The position numbers and the translations under genes are program-made. Of a stretch of 64,000 bases of DNA, positions 19,587 to 33,099 are shown one piece after another (positions within the stretch are counted from its first letter, which is position 1; each line of letters begins with the position of its first letter). Source of the DNA: Xiphias gladius (lineage: Eukaryota; Chordata; Actinopteri; Istiophoriformes; Xiphiidae). The notes beneath the pieces were generated by a model. That model saw nothing but the letters and a program-made list of their open reading frames with translations. It had not been told where the DNA came from and ran no database searches. The stretch is from NCBI RefSeq assembly GCF_016859285.1, contig NC_053406.1, positions 6,436,501-6,500,500 on the forward strand, written 5' to 3'.

Positions 19587-19592
19587 AATAAA
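19587..19592 (+). terminator. Polyadenylation signal candidate, slc5a2 (distal)
   Basis: AATAAA about 415 bp after the stop, followed by a T-rich stretch at about 19611-19634. Confidence 0.5.
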
Positions 19593-19904
19593 ACCACAAT
19601 TTGCTCTATGATTTGTTTTTAAAAGTTTGTTTTGAATCCTTCCAGAACTTAACTAATTTCATTGATTTCTTGAGTTTAAGTAAAAATATTTGGTACAAAG
19701 TATTGCTTGCTTTTCTGTCCCATATCGTACTTGTACTAAATGCAGCTCTGATAAGACGTGATAAGCACTGTTACTGAAAAATGATTTAATTAATCAATGT
19801 AGATGAACAGCTTTAAAGCCATTATTAGTTACAGGCCTAGTTATCACACACCACACAAACCAGGTAGTGATTCAGATTTCCAGTTTTTAATCATCACTTC
19901 TGTT

Positions 19905-19910
19905 TTTATT
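19905..19910 (-). terminator. Polyadenylation signal candidate, fbxo46
   Basis: TTTATT on the plus strand reads AATAAA on the minus strand. It lies 1.85 kb past the fbxo46 stop and 310 bp from the slc5a2 distal signal, as expected for convergent genes. Confidence 0.5.
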
Positions 19911-21759
19911 TAAGCAGATATTTTCCATTAGCATTGTACATGTCTGGAACCTACAGAGTTCTCCCATGACTACCCAACCATCTTCCCATCTCCATGCAGA
20001 GTTTTAGCATCATTCATCACATCAGTTCTTTAATGTCCTGTCTGTCAGCTTGCAGGTAGGGAAGTGTAAAAGCAAGGGGTGTGGGGGGGTTCCCAAGAAT
20101 GAAGAGTCAGAGCTGTCACCAGGCACTGTTCATCTTACACTCCCGCGCACAGAGTTATGGGTGGATCCAGTAGAGCTCGATTGAGTCTATTGAGCATCTG
20201 AAATCATGCCACTTACAGGGTCCTGTGTAACTCCCAATACTCTCGATCATCCATGAGGTATATGACACCTCAGTCTCCTGCAGGGTGGGTAAGAGGTAGG
20301 GGGCTTTTAAGGCTGGAAGCTGGTGTAGAGAGTTTCTGCAGTCTGTGGTAGTTGGTTTCACTCGCTTCGAAACATGAATGATGGCTTTGGCAAACACTGC
20401 CCTCTGCTGAAATGGGGGATGGAGGGGAGGAGGAAAGGAAGAGAGCTGGGGGTTAAAACAAAGATTGAGTATTTAAAAAATACGTCTTTGCAGGATGAGT
20501 AGGCCCACAGACTGATACAGGGAGAACACAGTCCTCAAGAATAAAAGCAAATACAACAGCAAACATTCTCTGACACACACTCCAATAAAAACAGCCAAAC
20601 AAAACCAAAAAAAAAATAAAAATAAAAATAAAAATAAAAAGGCAAACAAGCAAGTCAATCAAACCATACAAAGTGACATCAGGCCTTTCAAAGTGACATC
20701 AAGTTTCTCTTTTTAAATCCCATTCAATCCCACTGGTCTTAATCAATAAAGTCCATCTCCCATAATTCTCTGTAAACCAGAAAGTACTCAGTGGCTCCTC
20801 TTTATGGCTGGTCAGCAAGGTTAGGGTCCACTCTGAAACAACGACAAGAACAGGTCTAAGTGGCCAATGGGACTGGCTAATATGGAAACTGCCTGTCATT
20901 AACCAATGGTATGGCTATTTCAGAATTAACATCAGTGACACAGGCAATGATTTCAGCAGCATTATCAGGTGACTGATCAACATAATACGTTACAGCACAT
21001 TCAGAAAAATAGAAACTTGTGGCGCAGGACAGGTACAAATGGCAATCTTGTACAACGGAAAATCAAGTTTGCTTTATACAATCACATTTCTATAGCAACG
21101 CTGAACATTCCACCACTGAAAAGTTTTACATCTGTTGGACTCAGTACAGCTCATTCCTTGAAGCACCATTGTACAGCTAACATGGAAGTTTGTGATACAC
21201 CACAGAACAAAGAACAAGTATTGGGAACAGTAAGCAGGCTCTAGGGCATTACATTTCTATGCGTCACTTTATGAATGCTAATCTCAATCAAATACACTGC
21301 AAAGTTTTCACATGAATTACCTAACAACCATGTATGGAGTTCGACAGAAACCCAAATGATTAAGAGGCAGAAAGAGGGCTGACTGACAGCAGCAGGAGGG
21401 GACCCCAACCCTGGTATGCAAACTTTTAAAAAGGTGCCACTCTGGACACAGTGGGGGAGAGAGGGATTCTGGAGGGCTTTGGGGGGGGGGAGAAAAAAAA
21501 AAAAAAACAAGGCAAGGAGAGGGACACACCTCTCTTCCTTCTTTACCTCTCAACCTCCCTCTACCGAGGGCAAAAATGAGAAAGGACTGCTGGAGCAAAG
21601 AAAAAAAACAAAAACAAAAACACAGTCCTGGAGTGCTGATTTCTCCTTGTACTCTTCTCTTTTCCCCTGTTCGTCCTCTTGACAGAGATGAGAGGGAGAA
21701 GGGAGGTGGTACACAGGAGGAGATGAGGGTTGGTATGTGTGAAGTGTACTTTTTCCTCT
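19911..21759 (-). other. Probable fbxo46 3' untranslated region
   Basis: Sequence downstream of the fbxo46 stop with no coding support on either strand. It contains a C-run in transcript sense (about 21480-21490 as G on plus), A-rich runs and an (AAAAT)n array at 20608-20641. The extent to 19905 rests only on the hexamer there. Confidence 0.5.
20608..20641. repeat. (AAAAT)n simple repeat
   Basis: An A run followed by five copies of AAAAT. On the minus strand it is a TTTTA array inside the probable fbxo46 3' UTR. Confidence 0.85.
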
Positions 21760-24160
21760 CTACCTGGCCTCCTCCCTCTTGGTGCGGATGGGCTGAGAGC
21801 CATCAGCAGGCTGCTGGACCCAGTTGTTATCATGGAGCCCAACACGGCAGCCTGGTGTGTCCTTGTCTGTACGCCGGCAGCACATCCAGTAGGAACGTCC
21901 ATAAGGCAGGTCGTGGTGGTAAGGTTTGGGGTGCCAACGGCACAAGGAAACGTCCCCGCGCTCATATTGCCGCTTACACTGCTTGCAAGGGTCATCCCTG
22001 TAGAGAGGGTCTTGATTCCAGCGTGAATCCACTGCCCGCACCCCATATGTCTCGATCAACACCTTGAAGTAGTGGCAGGTGCACTTGAGGGCTGCTAGGG
22101 AGCGTGTCGGCAGATAGCTGAAGATGTTGACCATGATGTGGTCGGGCAGCAGCAGCATGTACTGGCGCGGTTCGAGGAGGCGCTGAATTTGAAAACGGAT
22201 CTCCAAGAAGTCATGGGATACGTGGCGGTAGAGACGACACAACGAAGGATCTGAACAGTCCTCCACAACGCTAGGAGAGTCTGGCCGAGTTGCCCGCTCC
22301 CCCGAGCCCATTGTAACCCCCGCCCCAGGGCCATTGTTGTTGGCACAGTCCAAAGAGCACATTCCTGACCCGCTGCCAGGACCCATTCCTTTTACATCTT
22401 CCTCTGGGCCCCGAGGGGGCTGAAGGAAGAAGAGCTGTCCAGGAGGTGGATCATCTGACGAAGGGTCAGTGGAGCTGCCTACACCCCCAACACTCCCTCC
22501 TCCACTAGGCATAGCGAAACACACAGTCTCCTCCTGCACATTCTCTGTACTGTCCTTACCATAAAACACGCATTGGTCCACAGCACCTGTCACCACCACC
22601 TCCACGTGAAAGCCAGTCACTCGCTCCCTCCCCACACCCACAGCTTTCTTCTCCCCAGAGGAAAGTTCCTGGGTTGGGTCTGGACTGCCACAGACCGGCC
22701 TGTCTGGGTGATGGTGGTCTCCATCTGTTTTAGGGGCAGCAGTTGTGGCAGCAAGCAGGAGACTACTGGGGTCTCTTGATGAAGGGCTGACGAGCTGGTA
22801 GAGGTCACAGGTGATTTTCTCTTTGGCCCTGGCTGCTGCCTGGTTACTCCCACCACCACAGCTCATAAACATACAGCGGGACCTGCCAGCTGGCTCCAAC
22901 TGAGAACGTGGGTCCAGATTTGACACTCGGAAAGCTATCCTAACCTCACCGTGACTGTGGCTGGGGGGTGGAGGAGGGGTTACAATACCAGACTCCCCTC
23001 CTCTCCTACACTCCCTTTCTCTGTCTCGATTAGAGGAGTCTATTCCAGGACCAGCACCCAGATGGAGCCGATTCTCCAGGTTCTGGGACTCAAAGTGCGC
23101 AATGGCTTGAGCTACCCTGCATGACTCCTGCTGCTCCTCCAGCTCCTGGTCTGTCTGGATGGGAGATGATAACTCCTGGGCCTCTTTGGAGGGCTGACCA
23201 TTTGAAGTATCTGAAACAAACACCATAGGTGTGGGGTCTGACACTGTGCCCCGGAGTAGAGTGTGCTGGTGGGGGGCAAGGCCCTGATTGTGAGTGGTAG
23301 TAGTGGGCTGCTGGTGTTGGTTCCCATGAACTGCCACAATGCCCTGGAGGGCCATGGCGGTCCTCTGCTCAACCAAGGCAACCATCTCTGCCACTGACAG
23401 GAGGTCTGTTTCATTGACCCCTCCTAGTGGTGGCTCATCAGGGCTAGGAGGTGCAAGAGAGGAGTCATGGCGGAGATGTGGCTCTGAGACTTGGGAGCGT
23501 GTTGGAGGGTCATAGGAGGAACATCGTCTTCGTCTTTTGGCTTTACTGCAATCAGTTGCCCAGTTACCTTTAACCTGTAGAGAAGGAAAATAATTCAGTT
23601 AAATTGAAAAGCAGTCAAATGGAAAAAACAAAAACAAAAACAAACAAATCACTGTTGTGCTTTTTGTTTCAGCTCCTTACCTTCATGGCACTGGGTCTGG
23701 GCTGGCCTGCTCCACTGAACTGGTGTGCAACAAAGAAGGCAATCTTCTCCTTGGTGTTGCCTGGCTTAATAACATACCAGGTGTCTAAAAGCACACGGCC
23801 ATCTTCCATCTGGGACCCAGAAGAGGGTGGTGAGGGAGGGGCTGAAGAGGGTGGAGGGGCCTGACTCTGTGTAAGGGAGCTGGAGTCAAGCTCAAGTTCA
23901 GGTGGAGTGTTCTCTGAGCCCAAATCCTCCTCTTCTCCATTCTCTTCCTGCACCCCCACTATCATCGCTCCATCCTCACTTCCATCCACCGTCCTTCTGG
24001 CACCTGCAGAGGGCTCAGCCTTGCGGAGGGCGGGTGACCCTGCTCCACCACCACCTCCACTGATGCCCACTGAGCCTGGGCTCCTAGCTTTGTTCTGGGA
24101 GTAGGTGCCAAAGGGGCGTGGGCACCACAAACGGATGTGGGAGAAGGTGTCTCGGTCCAT
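21760..24160 (-). CDS. fbxo46: F-box only protein 46
   Basis: Substrate-recognition subunit expected to join an SCF (SKP1-CUL1-F-box) ubiquitin ligase. Two coding exons, 23681-24160 and 21760-23574, join after codon 160 (ATG-AAG into GTT-AAA) to 764 residues; human FBXO46 is 603. The start MDRD is followed by LWCPRPFGTYSQN, matching the human start region. Conserved stretches are LLDTWYVIKPGNTKEKIAFF, KAKRRRRC, DLLSVAEMVALVEQR, GEVRIAFRVSN, KITCDLYQL, GFHVEVVVTGAVDQCVFYGK and LCRLYRHVSHDFLEIRFQIQ. The F-box starts near residue 636 (LPDHIMVNIFSYLPTRSLAA). A Cys/His-rich tail (C690, C693, C705, C725, C726, C736; RWHPKPYHHDLPYGRSYWMC) ends in REEAR. The C terminus favours FBXO46 over its paralogue FBXO34. 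Extra length lies in low-complexity Ser/Gly/Pro regions. No breaks. Confidence 0.95.
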
Positions 24161-24307
24161 CAGGATGCAGACCACCGGGGCATATCTGCATCTATGCTGG
24201 CCATCAAACACCCAGAGCCAGAGCTCTCATTGCCAGCTCCCTGTCCCAGTGCCAACCTGATGGGCACTGTCTGCTACCAACCTCACCAACAGCACTGGGC
24301 ATACAAC
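24161..24307 (-). other. fbxo46 5' UTR part of exon 2
   Basis: A good acceptor (transcript sense: pyrimidine tract, then ATGCAG before GTTGT) at 24308 precedes the ATG by 147 bp. The frame in front of MDRD stays open for about 17 codons but shows no ATG before 24160, so the start is secure. Confidence 0.6.
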
Positions 24308-24355
24308 CTGCATCAATGGGAGAGGGAGAGATAAGAGGAAAGGGTGGAGTACAGG

Positions 24356-24398
24356 TGTGTGTGTGTGTGTGTGTGTGTTTGGGGGGGGGGGGGGGAGA
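24356..24398. repeat. GT microsatellite followed by poly-G
   Basis: About 12 GT units, then a G run of about 16. In transcript sense it is poly-C then CA repeat, about 50 bp upstream of the fbxo46 exon 2 acceptor. Confidence 0.9.
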
Positions 24399-26317
24399 AG
24401 AAGAGAAAAACGACAACATGATATGACAGCTCAGTCATTGAAAACAGAGTTCATATCACTAGAACAAAACTGCTCATCAGTGCCGGGATCAATTCAGATA
24501 CTCAATGACCAATTGAGGTTGTATTGAATAGTTGCCTTGAGGTACAATTCAGACAGGGTGTTAGCATTGTACGCCAGCAGCACAGCCACTAGACAGGAGA
24601 GAACAGAACTATCATCATACTACTATCTGAACTTATCACAACCTGCCTGCCTCCTACTTTGGCCAAACTCAATTAGCAATTACATTTGCTACTGTGTACT
24701 AAGATCATCTCTCCTGCTTTGGAGCCTCTAAATCAAATTAAAGGGATTCCATTTCAGGTTGGGTGTCTGAGGCCGACAGATGAAAGGGAAGAAAGATGGA
24801 ACACAAAAGCTCCAAATGGACCCTCCTCTCTCTCCCTCTGCTCCTCTCCTGCATCTCAGTGCTTCAAAGAGGACTTGCTTAATAGGAGGCAACGCAGGGA
24901 GGAGCATGCAGGCATATGCTGGACCTATTTTTAGCAAACAGCAGGAGGGGGTTGGGTAGTAGTGAAACTGCTATAGCAGTCCTCCCTGTTCTCACCCCTT
25001 TCTCCCTGCCTAAGAGCCTATGCTATAGGCTAGGGGGGAAAGCCTTTAGTTCACCCAGTGTACTTTGCTTCTGCAGCTATGCCAGCTGTAGGGGCTGCCA
25101 GGAACGTGCCTGCATGATTAAGGAGAGAACAAGTGGCAACGGAGCGACACGTTTGGCTCACTGCTGGTCTGAAGGCCTCCTCTATCTCTGAGAAGAGCTT
25201 GAACCAATAGTTACTCTTCATCCGTCAGTCCTGAGCTGCCCACTTTGAGGTTATGCTTACACATAAAATTGTAAAACTGTGCTATAGGATTAAACTGGAC
25301 ATGACTCTTCTTTTTCATATCAATGTGACTTGAAACTGCAATTTCCCACATAAGATAAACAACTGAACATCAATATTATAGTTCTGCTGGTCCAGACAAA
25401 AGCCAAGACACATATCACTAAAGAAATAGTATGATGGTATGAATGTTGAGACTTATTTATTCACTATACCTGATATCTACACTCACCAGCTTACTATAAA
25501 ACGTACCAATTATAACCATATAGGTGCATACACCAGGACTAATCAGTCACTCCAGCCTTCAATATAATAATATTGAAGGCTGACAGGCTTATTATGTTCA
25601 ATGTTCTTGTTGGCACTATACAATCTGGTCACTTTTGTTGACAAAAACATGCTTGTCATGCTGACAAACACAACATCCAGAGGAAACAGATTATGTGCTA
25701 AAAAGGTGAGCACTCTAAACTATACTAGTATTGATTCAAATTCGTTTAACCCTATTAAATATGTAATATACATTATCAATTATATATATCTCTTAGAGAT
25801 ATAGCTTAGCTTCCTGACATGCTGACATGGTTACTAGTCTTCCTGGGATCAGTTAGTGCACTATATACATAGAACAAGATCTATACAGTCTGATTCTGAT
25901 CTTATTCAGGATATGACATTGACATGGAAAATGAGAAACTGGATTATTCTTATCCCTGTATATATGATTCTTACTGTCGCCAGGTGCATTTGTGGCTTGA
26001 TTTCTCACCATCTCAGCCACTATGTTGTGTACCAACAGACAATGTTCAGAAGTCTGGATAAGGTGTTTGCAGGCCACAGTATTCTGCATTCTATCAGATT
26101 ACTCTTACTATTACTATTACTGGTATCACATCCAAGTTTCTCAAAACTGAAATAAGGCTCTGTGTTAAATTTACATATTACCTGGTACATTTTAGGGTGT
26201 GGTATCAATTTGAAAAAATTGGTCTGCATTATTGGCAGTTTACCAAGCACTAGTACTGTCTCAATTTGATCTAAATATAAACGACACAAAATAGAAAAGC
26301 CTACAATAAACCAGTCT

Positions 26318-26338
26318 AAAAAAAAAAAAAAAAAAAAA
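26318..26338. repeat. Poly-A run
   Basis: A 21-base A homopolymer in fbxo46 intron 1. It may be the tail of an old retroposon, but no SINE body was recognised next to it. Confidence 0.8.
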
Positions 26339-26884
26339 CTGGTTTCAATGGCAATTGTACTGTTACATTCCCTGGTGTCATAATCAGCTAATCACCTTGC
26401 AAAAAGAAAATTGGTAGCTATGTAGTTTAATCCACCTTGCTATGGGATAATGCCAGGACAGGTTAACACAGGGTGTGTTCTATTGGACAATACATGATAG
26501 TATTACAGCACTTGAAAATCCCACCATGCTCGACAAGGTGAATGCAGAGCTCTTCAAATAGCCTTATTTAGCACAATTTAAATGGTTGATATACTATACA
26601 TACTGATATTTTTTTAAGATTGGTTTCTTTGAATTTTGAGTCAGTAGCCTGTTTCCATTTTATCCACTGGACTCCTTCAATCCACACAGGCTTTAAAACA
26701 GGTCATTGTTGTGCTTCTGACACACTGAATGGGTGGTGCCTTGTACATTTGGAGTAATGGAATGGCTCAGAGAGGTGCAAAAAGCAAACACCGCCCCCAC
26801 AATGTGGTGAACCAATTCAAATGCTTCCTATATAATCACACAGCAACAACTCAGCTAAGAGCAGCCAGATTATACTGTTGTGAG

Positions 26885-26910
<26 letters not shown>
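26885..26910. repeat. Poly-A run
   Basis: A 26-base A homopolymer in fbxo46 intron 1. No retroposon body was identified. Confidence 0.8.
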
Positions 26911-26916
<6 letters not shown>

Positions 26917-29900
26917 GAACCTTTTTTTATTGCCCTCTCTCTCCATGACCCCTTATGACTCTCTCTCTTCAACCACTTTTACTCTATACATCCTTTCCAC
27001 CAACTCCTCTTTCACCCTCCCTCTCACCGCATCATGCAGACAATCTTTCAAAACAGACTGGATTGTATTATAAGATGTGCACACAAGAGAGACAATCTGC
27101 CCACTGCAGCGCTCAAGTACAAAGTCACACACACACACTGAACATCAGCCACCTTAACAAACTACAGACCAGAATAATTAGCTCTCATTTTCCTGTGAAT
27201 TTAGGATGGTTGGGAGAGAGAGGTCATGTCCACACTAGTGCAGATAAATCTGATAACCCTGTTTACATGTAAAAATGACTTGCGTCCACACGTTTTTAGA
27301 TTGTCCTCCATCTATACTGAAACTCAAAAAAAAAGCCTCTCCTTTCCCTTTTTTGGGATGGCGAACAAAATTTTTTTGCAGTGCTACCAACATGTGGCAA
27401 GGAGTTTGGGAAGCCAGGATACCCCTGTTGGTGTCAGTAGGCTAGAACTCTGTTCTGTCTGATCACTTATATTGTTCTTAAATATAGCTTAACACACAAT
27501 TCAACTTTTGTCCTTGCATAGTTTTGTTTGTTTCTGTTTTCAGACTGAACCCAGTATACAACTCTGCATAAATGCAGCTAGTTAACTGAGGTGGACAGCA
27601 ATTTCTGGGCTGCTGCACTGAGACTGTGAATCGAATCACTGTTTCATGCTTGAGATGTCATCTGACAACATAAACATTTGTAAAGATAAATGACAACAAT
27701 TCCCTTGCATGATTGGCTTAACTGGCATTCACAGTTAGTGATCAGAGATGTGGTGGCAACAGAATGTTGGCGTCTTAAAATTACAGCTGCACATCACCCA
27801 AGCTTCATCATTATGAAACAGCTTTGTTTTTTCCATCCAAATTACAAACCAGTAATTTCTGATCTGCCGACTCTGGAAAATGTCTTCCAAAAGCTCAGTT
27901 TTTGGGTGTGAAGAGGCAGGCTTAATGTGGCCTTAGATGCCAATTAAATCAAATTTTTTTTGGGTTTGTTTACTGATAAATATGTGGACTTATGCTGCTA
28001 CACTTCAAAATAAGCTAGAAGTCAATACAAACAATGCCACAAAAACAAATCTTCACATCCAGACACATTTGAGAGTCATCTTTCACTCAATTCCCAGCAC
28101 TCCACAATACTCCCAAACAGTCCATTTAAGTTAGTACCGAGCTACTTTTACTTTCTTCTCTTCGTTTGAAAGAGTTCCTGCAAATGAAGGCTTGGATTTG
28201 GTTTTAAGCTTTCTGCATCAACCTAATCCTTCAAATCCTGTCAAAGCATACTGGCAGCCAGAGACACCAGAGTGACACTATAGTGCCAGGGACTGCATTG
28301 CTAGGTATCCAAGCTGTCCAACAAATTAAATGTCAAAAGAAAATTATTTTCTTTATGTATTACTTAACACTTCACTATTTCCACACATACACAGAACTCT
28401 ACAGCTCTAAATGTAGGCAATAGGTAGGACATGTCACCCTGGATGACTCCAGCTACTATACCATAGTTTGCAGGGATGGTGCTACTGAAGCTTCTATACT
28501 CAATAGGTCAAATCATACTTCAGGTTTGTATGTGTGAAATGAAAGAGAGTTATTGTTTGGACCAGACACAGCAGCTGTGCTATTTAACCTAAATAGATGT
28601 GCATTTTGTCAATAACCCAGAGTACATCATTCCTCCTCTGTCTGGAAAATTCTGATTAAGTTTTTCTAACATTGCAAAACATGTCTAGATACACAAATGG
28701 CTTGCTCACTGTTCTGTCAGTACCAAATGCCTTTGGATTACTGCAGCAGTCACAATGTGGAAATCGACATAGTACTGACTTTAGAGCTACACACAACTCA
28801 TACACAAATGTTAACAAGGTGCTAATCCTGCTGTTTGCATTGTGATAGATTGACAGGTTTGTCCCATTACACTAAAAGTGAATTTCTACTGGACTGGGTC
28901 ATTTTCCTGTACAAATCAAGAGTAGTTTTGCATGCACTCTCACTAAGATAATGGTTCCACTATGGTAGATGCAAGCAGTTCAGAATTCATAGTGTAACAC
29001 ATCTCCATTACATGCTAATTTAAGATTTAAAAAGTTGCATTAGCAAATGGTGCACCAATTTCACTTGCTCTTGACTTTGTGTGGTTTTCCCTTAAACCTA
29101 TCATCTCATAGGTCTTACGCAACCTTTCAAAAAAGTCACTCTGATTAACACAAAACAATATGTCACTCCAACTAAGTCCCCCCCCATACTATCCCCAAGT
29201 TCTCCCATACTCTTTATTACAGCATTTCAGCCAGATGGCCAAAAGCTGACAATTGATAAAACTGAGGCATGCCAAAAAGTCTTAACTCAATCTCCCTCTC
29301 TGTGTGCAAGACAATGCAACAGAAGCACGGCCAGCAGGCCAGCTTTGATGCAAACTGTCAACAGAACAATAAAGCTGAGTGCATCACTCGCATAGTAGCA
29401 GTGTGCCCAGGAACATTATATCGAGAGCAGCCTTTCTATCAGAACACCAAGGAAGAGTGGCTGAAAGTCCTGCGGGGCTGTCTGTGTGTGTGAGAGCATC
29501 TGCACGTTTGTGCTGTAGCATCATCACAAGTTAGACTTTAATGCAATCCTTGATACTACAATCACAAAGACCACTGTGTCAAGATAGTGTATTACTCTAC
29601 TTGAATGTCTGAAAGGCTAAGGGCAAATCATGCATCCTCCAACAATATAGCATTAGACAGCACTCCATGTCAGTGGGGTACTTCAAACTCTAGCAATGAC
29701 AACGGGACATTTTAAACAGTCCAAAAAAACAGATTCACTCTAGATTTGTTCATCTTGGTTTATCCATTTGTACATATCTACTTACAGCACCTAAGTTGTG
29801 TAGTACAATGTGCCAATTACTTTATTATGCAGTATCAACACACCCAATATTATGGCAAGTGTTACTTTATATCTAGTCCTTACTGTGTTTCAAATTTCTT

Positions 29901-30445
29901 AGTCGTAAACGAAGGCCTACAGGTCACTTTACCAGTACTTTTCTTAGCTCTGTTTTAGATAACCTTATAACTCTACGAAATTAGCCGCATTTATGCCAAC
30001 TTCTCCGGTGATAACCAACAAGTGTAGTGTCACAAAAACAAAATGAATAACAGCAACGATATTCACCCGATAGCCAATTTAAACTGTAGCAATCACCTTT
30101 TAACGTCTTTGACCAAACACTAGCTGGTTATCCTACTAGCAAACAATTAGCTTCCATAGCGTCGTAGTAAAACGTTGAGCGCCTTACAATGGTCAAGTAA
30201 CACCTAGTAGGTTTTTCCATCCATTAATATTTAATACTAACTAGGTCCAAACCATCTGCCCTTCTAGGAACTTGAAAACGTTATCCAGTTTATTGATGGG
30301 TAATTACACTGTAAATAGACCCGTCACTAGCTAATGAGCTTGCTAACTCGGTAGCACAATTTACCTGCATAATAACATGACAGCGTTTGCTAGCAAGCTA
30401 ACAAGATAAAAAAAAAACAAATCTGTATTTTGCCAGCCAACTTAC

Positions 30446-30750
30446 CTTAGCAGTGTTAATCTCCACTGACAACCTTTTTGACTTGCAAACTGTCGATGAC
30501 AAGTGTCTCTTCGTTGTATTTAGCTCTAACCACACCAGTTAGTCTGGTGAAATGCAGGTGACACGAGTTAACTACCCGTGTCCACGTAGCTAAGCTAGCT
30601 CAGTCGCTGGCTAACGTCGACATTAGCCAGAAGCTACTGTCTATTATCAACCTTGTCCAGTGGTGTCTGCTATCCTGGCTTGTGTGCCTGTCAGTTCCCT
30701 GAATACAGTCTGACTGACTGTACGCCTTGTTAGGACTCTTAGCAGTCGGT
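30446..30750 (-). other. Probable non-coding first exon of fbxo46
   Basis: On the minus strand, CTGCTAAG followed by GTAAGTTGGC is a near-consensus donor at 30446/30445. It lies upstream of fbxo46 and opposite coq8b. The upstream limit is unknown. No TATA box was found. Confidence 0.5.
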
Positions 30751-33060
30751 CTCCCACTATCTATTCAGAAGTGACACAAGCTTTTACGGTATGTTCTCGG
30801 GGATACCAAAATAATCAGTGTCAAAACGGCAGGAGGAGGAAGGCCATCTTGTTGACAAGCAGCTGCATAAGGCCCACAGCCAATAGAAAAGCAGAGTCGA
30901 TGGTGTGCCCATATATGGCGTCTACACAGCTCCCTCCCTCTGCTGCCCTCTGCACACACACTCTCAGTAAACTGGCCCATACTATATAAACGCAATATCA
31001 AAGGTCAGTGTGTCAAAGACAGCTGGGAAAAACCATATACACCTATAACGCAAATTTGCACTACATGCATAGTACCTATATTTTTTTCAAGTGTGTAATA
31101 CCATTCTCCATCTATTTCATACACATTATTTATGCCTCTATATTTTTTTCCCCCACAATATTGTGCATTTTTTGTTTTACATATTTTTGTCTAGATAACA
31201 TAAACCTGTGTCATAGTTTAATCATGGGATTTAATTTTTTGTTTCACTACATAAGTCTGCTGTTATTTTGCACATCCTAATATCTCTTATCCTAATACGC
31301 TTGTTTCAGTTCTATATTACATTTGCTACACGCAATTGCTCGTGGCTGTAATGACCCAGTTTGCCAGCACGAATCATTAAAGTTTCATCTCATCCTCCAA
31401 AACCTGTAGGTGCTTGTGCATTAGAAAAGAAACACACAAAGATCCTTTAGCAACGTCTGCTCTTGTTACATATACCTATACTACACATTAAAATTTATCC
31501 TCAGGTAGGTAGTAGTGGAGAAATACAGTATGTATGTCATAGTGGTCAGTATCTTTTGCACATGTTTGCATTTTACATAGGCTGGAGGAAAGCAAAAGCT
31601 TAGAGCAGCACCTTCGCTGTCCAGCAGAGGGCCAGACATTGCTGCATTGTGTGTGTGTGCATGTGTCCATCCTAGAAACAGTATTTCTGCAGTGTAGACC
31701 TTACTGACATTCATTACACAAGTCGCCATCAATGTCTACCTTTTTACTCTAGTCAGCTGTTTCTAATTGCATTACACTCTGAGACATAGAGATGATAATG
31801 GAAATCCTGTGCAAAACAGACTCATAAGAGTCATGGAGTTCTAGGTTTTAGTTACACAGTGGTAAAGAAAAGGATGGATAAACTGTTACAGATAGTCATG
31901 AGGCAAAGGACTACTATATGACTGACAAAAATCTGGTCTGTTTTCAGGAGAAACAAATATTTATGCCACTCTCCCTTAAGAGACTTCCATTCTGTAACAT
32001 ACAGTATCAATCTGTAGGCCAGGGCAACACTCCAGCATTTTCATTTATCAATTTTCATTGATAATTATTGTGATTATATAATGATATCATGTTATTGTTT
32101 TAGAAATGTATGTTTTCTCTCCAAATGAAGTTTTTTTTACACTTATGGAATTTGGTATCAAATTATTATTCTGATTGTTCTCCCAATATGAGGAATATTT
32201 AAGATATGCTAGGATTTAACAATTAATTATTGTCATTAATGACAGCAGCTGTTGTTACATTATCACTGTGCAACGATTAGTTTTTAAGAGTAACTTCTGT
32301 AATTTCAAAAGTAAAAAATACTCAAATTTTACATTTTATTCATTACTCTGGAATCTATCATTATGACAGTATTTTCATAGCATTTTATGTGTTTCTTCTG
32401 CATAGCATTCCTGATTGGGATCATATGCGGCCCATGCGATCTCCAACACTTAACTCAATGTCCTCTCAACTATTAATTAATATCTAAATTAAGAAATCAC
32501 AAACGGTATTATAAAACAAACAAATCTAGCTTATACAAATGATCAAAACACCTACTTTATAAATCTATCACATGTCACTGTCAAATGATTCATATTGGGA
32601 CAAACGCGTTTTTCCTGCATCTTTCTTTGCATTCTTTTTCTTCTCCTTGATACACATATGCTGTAGATATACAGTATACTAGTAAGATCTACACCTTATA
32701 TGGCCTGACAGGAACATGTAGACAGCAGCATGATCATTTGAACATAATGTCTGAATTGTAGCTGAACTGTGTCATTGCATATTACCGCTCGGAAAACAGT
32801 GCGTCCCTTCTGTAGTTTGGTAACTGTACCTCGCAGCACGTGCATGCAGGCAGGCATCCCTCAAAGCGACGACACCCCCTTCACTCTCATTGGACGTTGT
32901 TTCATCATTTTAGGCCCGCCTTATATTGACATGATTGGACAAACTGTGCTGATGCAGACGTCCACGAGTTAGCCTTGTTCACTACCATTGGTTAAAGGAA
33001 TACGCCCCTCCCTGCATGAACTCCGTGTCCCGCCTACTTTATTATCCTTCGGACTGTGGT
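30751..33060. other. Intergenic interval between fbxo46 and coq8b (divergent)
   Basis: About 2.3 kb holding both promoters. The middle (31000-32700) is AT-rich with only chance open frames. The right end (32780-33190) is richer in CpG and carries CCAAT-type motifs (ATTGG at about 32890 and 32934) in front of coq8b. No gene is supported. Confidence 0.55.
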
Positions 33061-33099
33061 TGGATCCTTGTCAAGCCAGTCAAATTTGAACTTCCGGGT

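Larger units (their letters stand above)
19175..19620 (+). other. slc5a2 3' untranslated region
   Basis: Follows the slc5a2 stop. Two AATAAA polyadenylation hexamers, at 19328-19333 and 19587-19592, give two possible 3' ends. No coding sequence. Confidence 0.6.
24308..30445 (-). other. fbxo46 intron 1
   Basis: A 6.1 kb AT-rich intron between the inferred non-coding exon 1 donor (30445) and the exon 2 acceptor. It includes homopolymer tails at 26318-26338 and 26885-26910 and a GT/G tract at 24356-24398. No coding exon, tRNA or recognisable transposon reading frame was found on either strand. Confidence 0.55.

Noticed and set aside
21561-22067. Open frames overlapping the fbxo46 C terminus in other frames and on the plus strand
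   Set aside because: They are shadows of the fbxo46 coding exon. None has splice or family support.
21760-24160. Assignment to FBXO34
   Set aside because: The N terminus (LWCPRPFGTYSQN) and the Cys/His-rich C-terminal tail ending REEAR fit FBXO46.
24161-24211. An upstream fbxo46 start giving about 17 extra residues
   Set aside because: The codon at the head of that frame is GTG, not ATG. The first ATG is MDRD, which also matches the human start.
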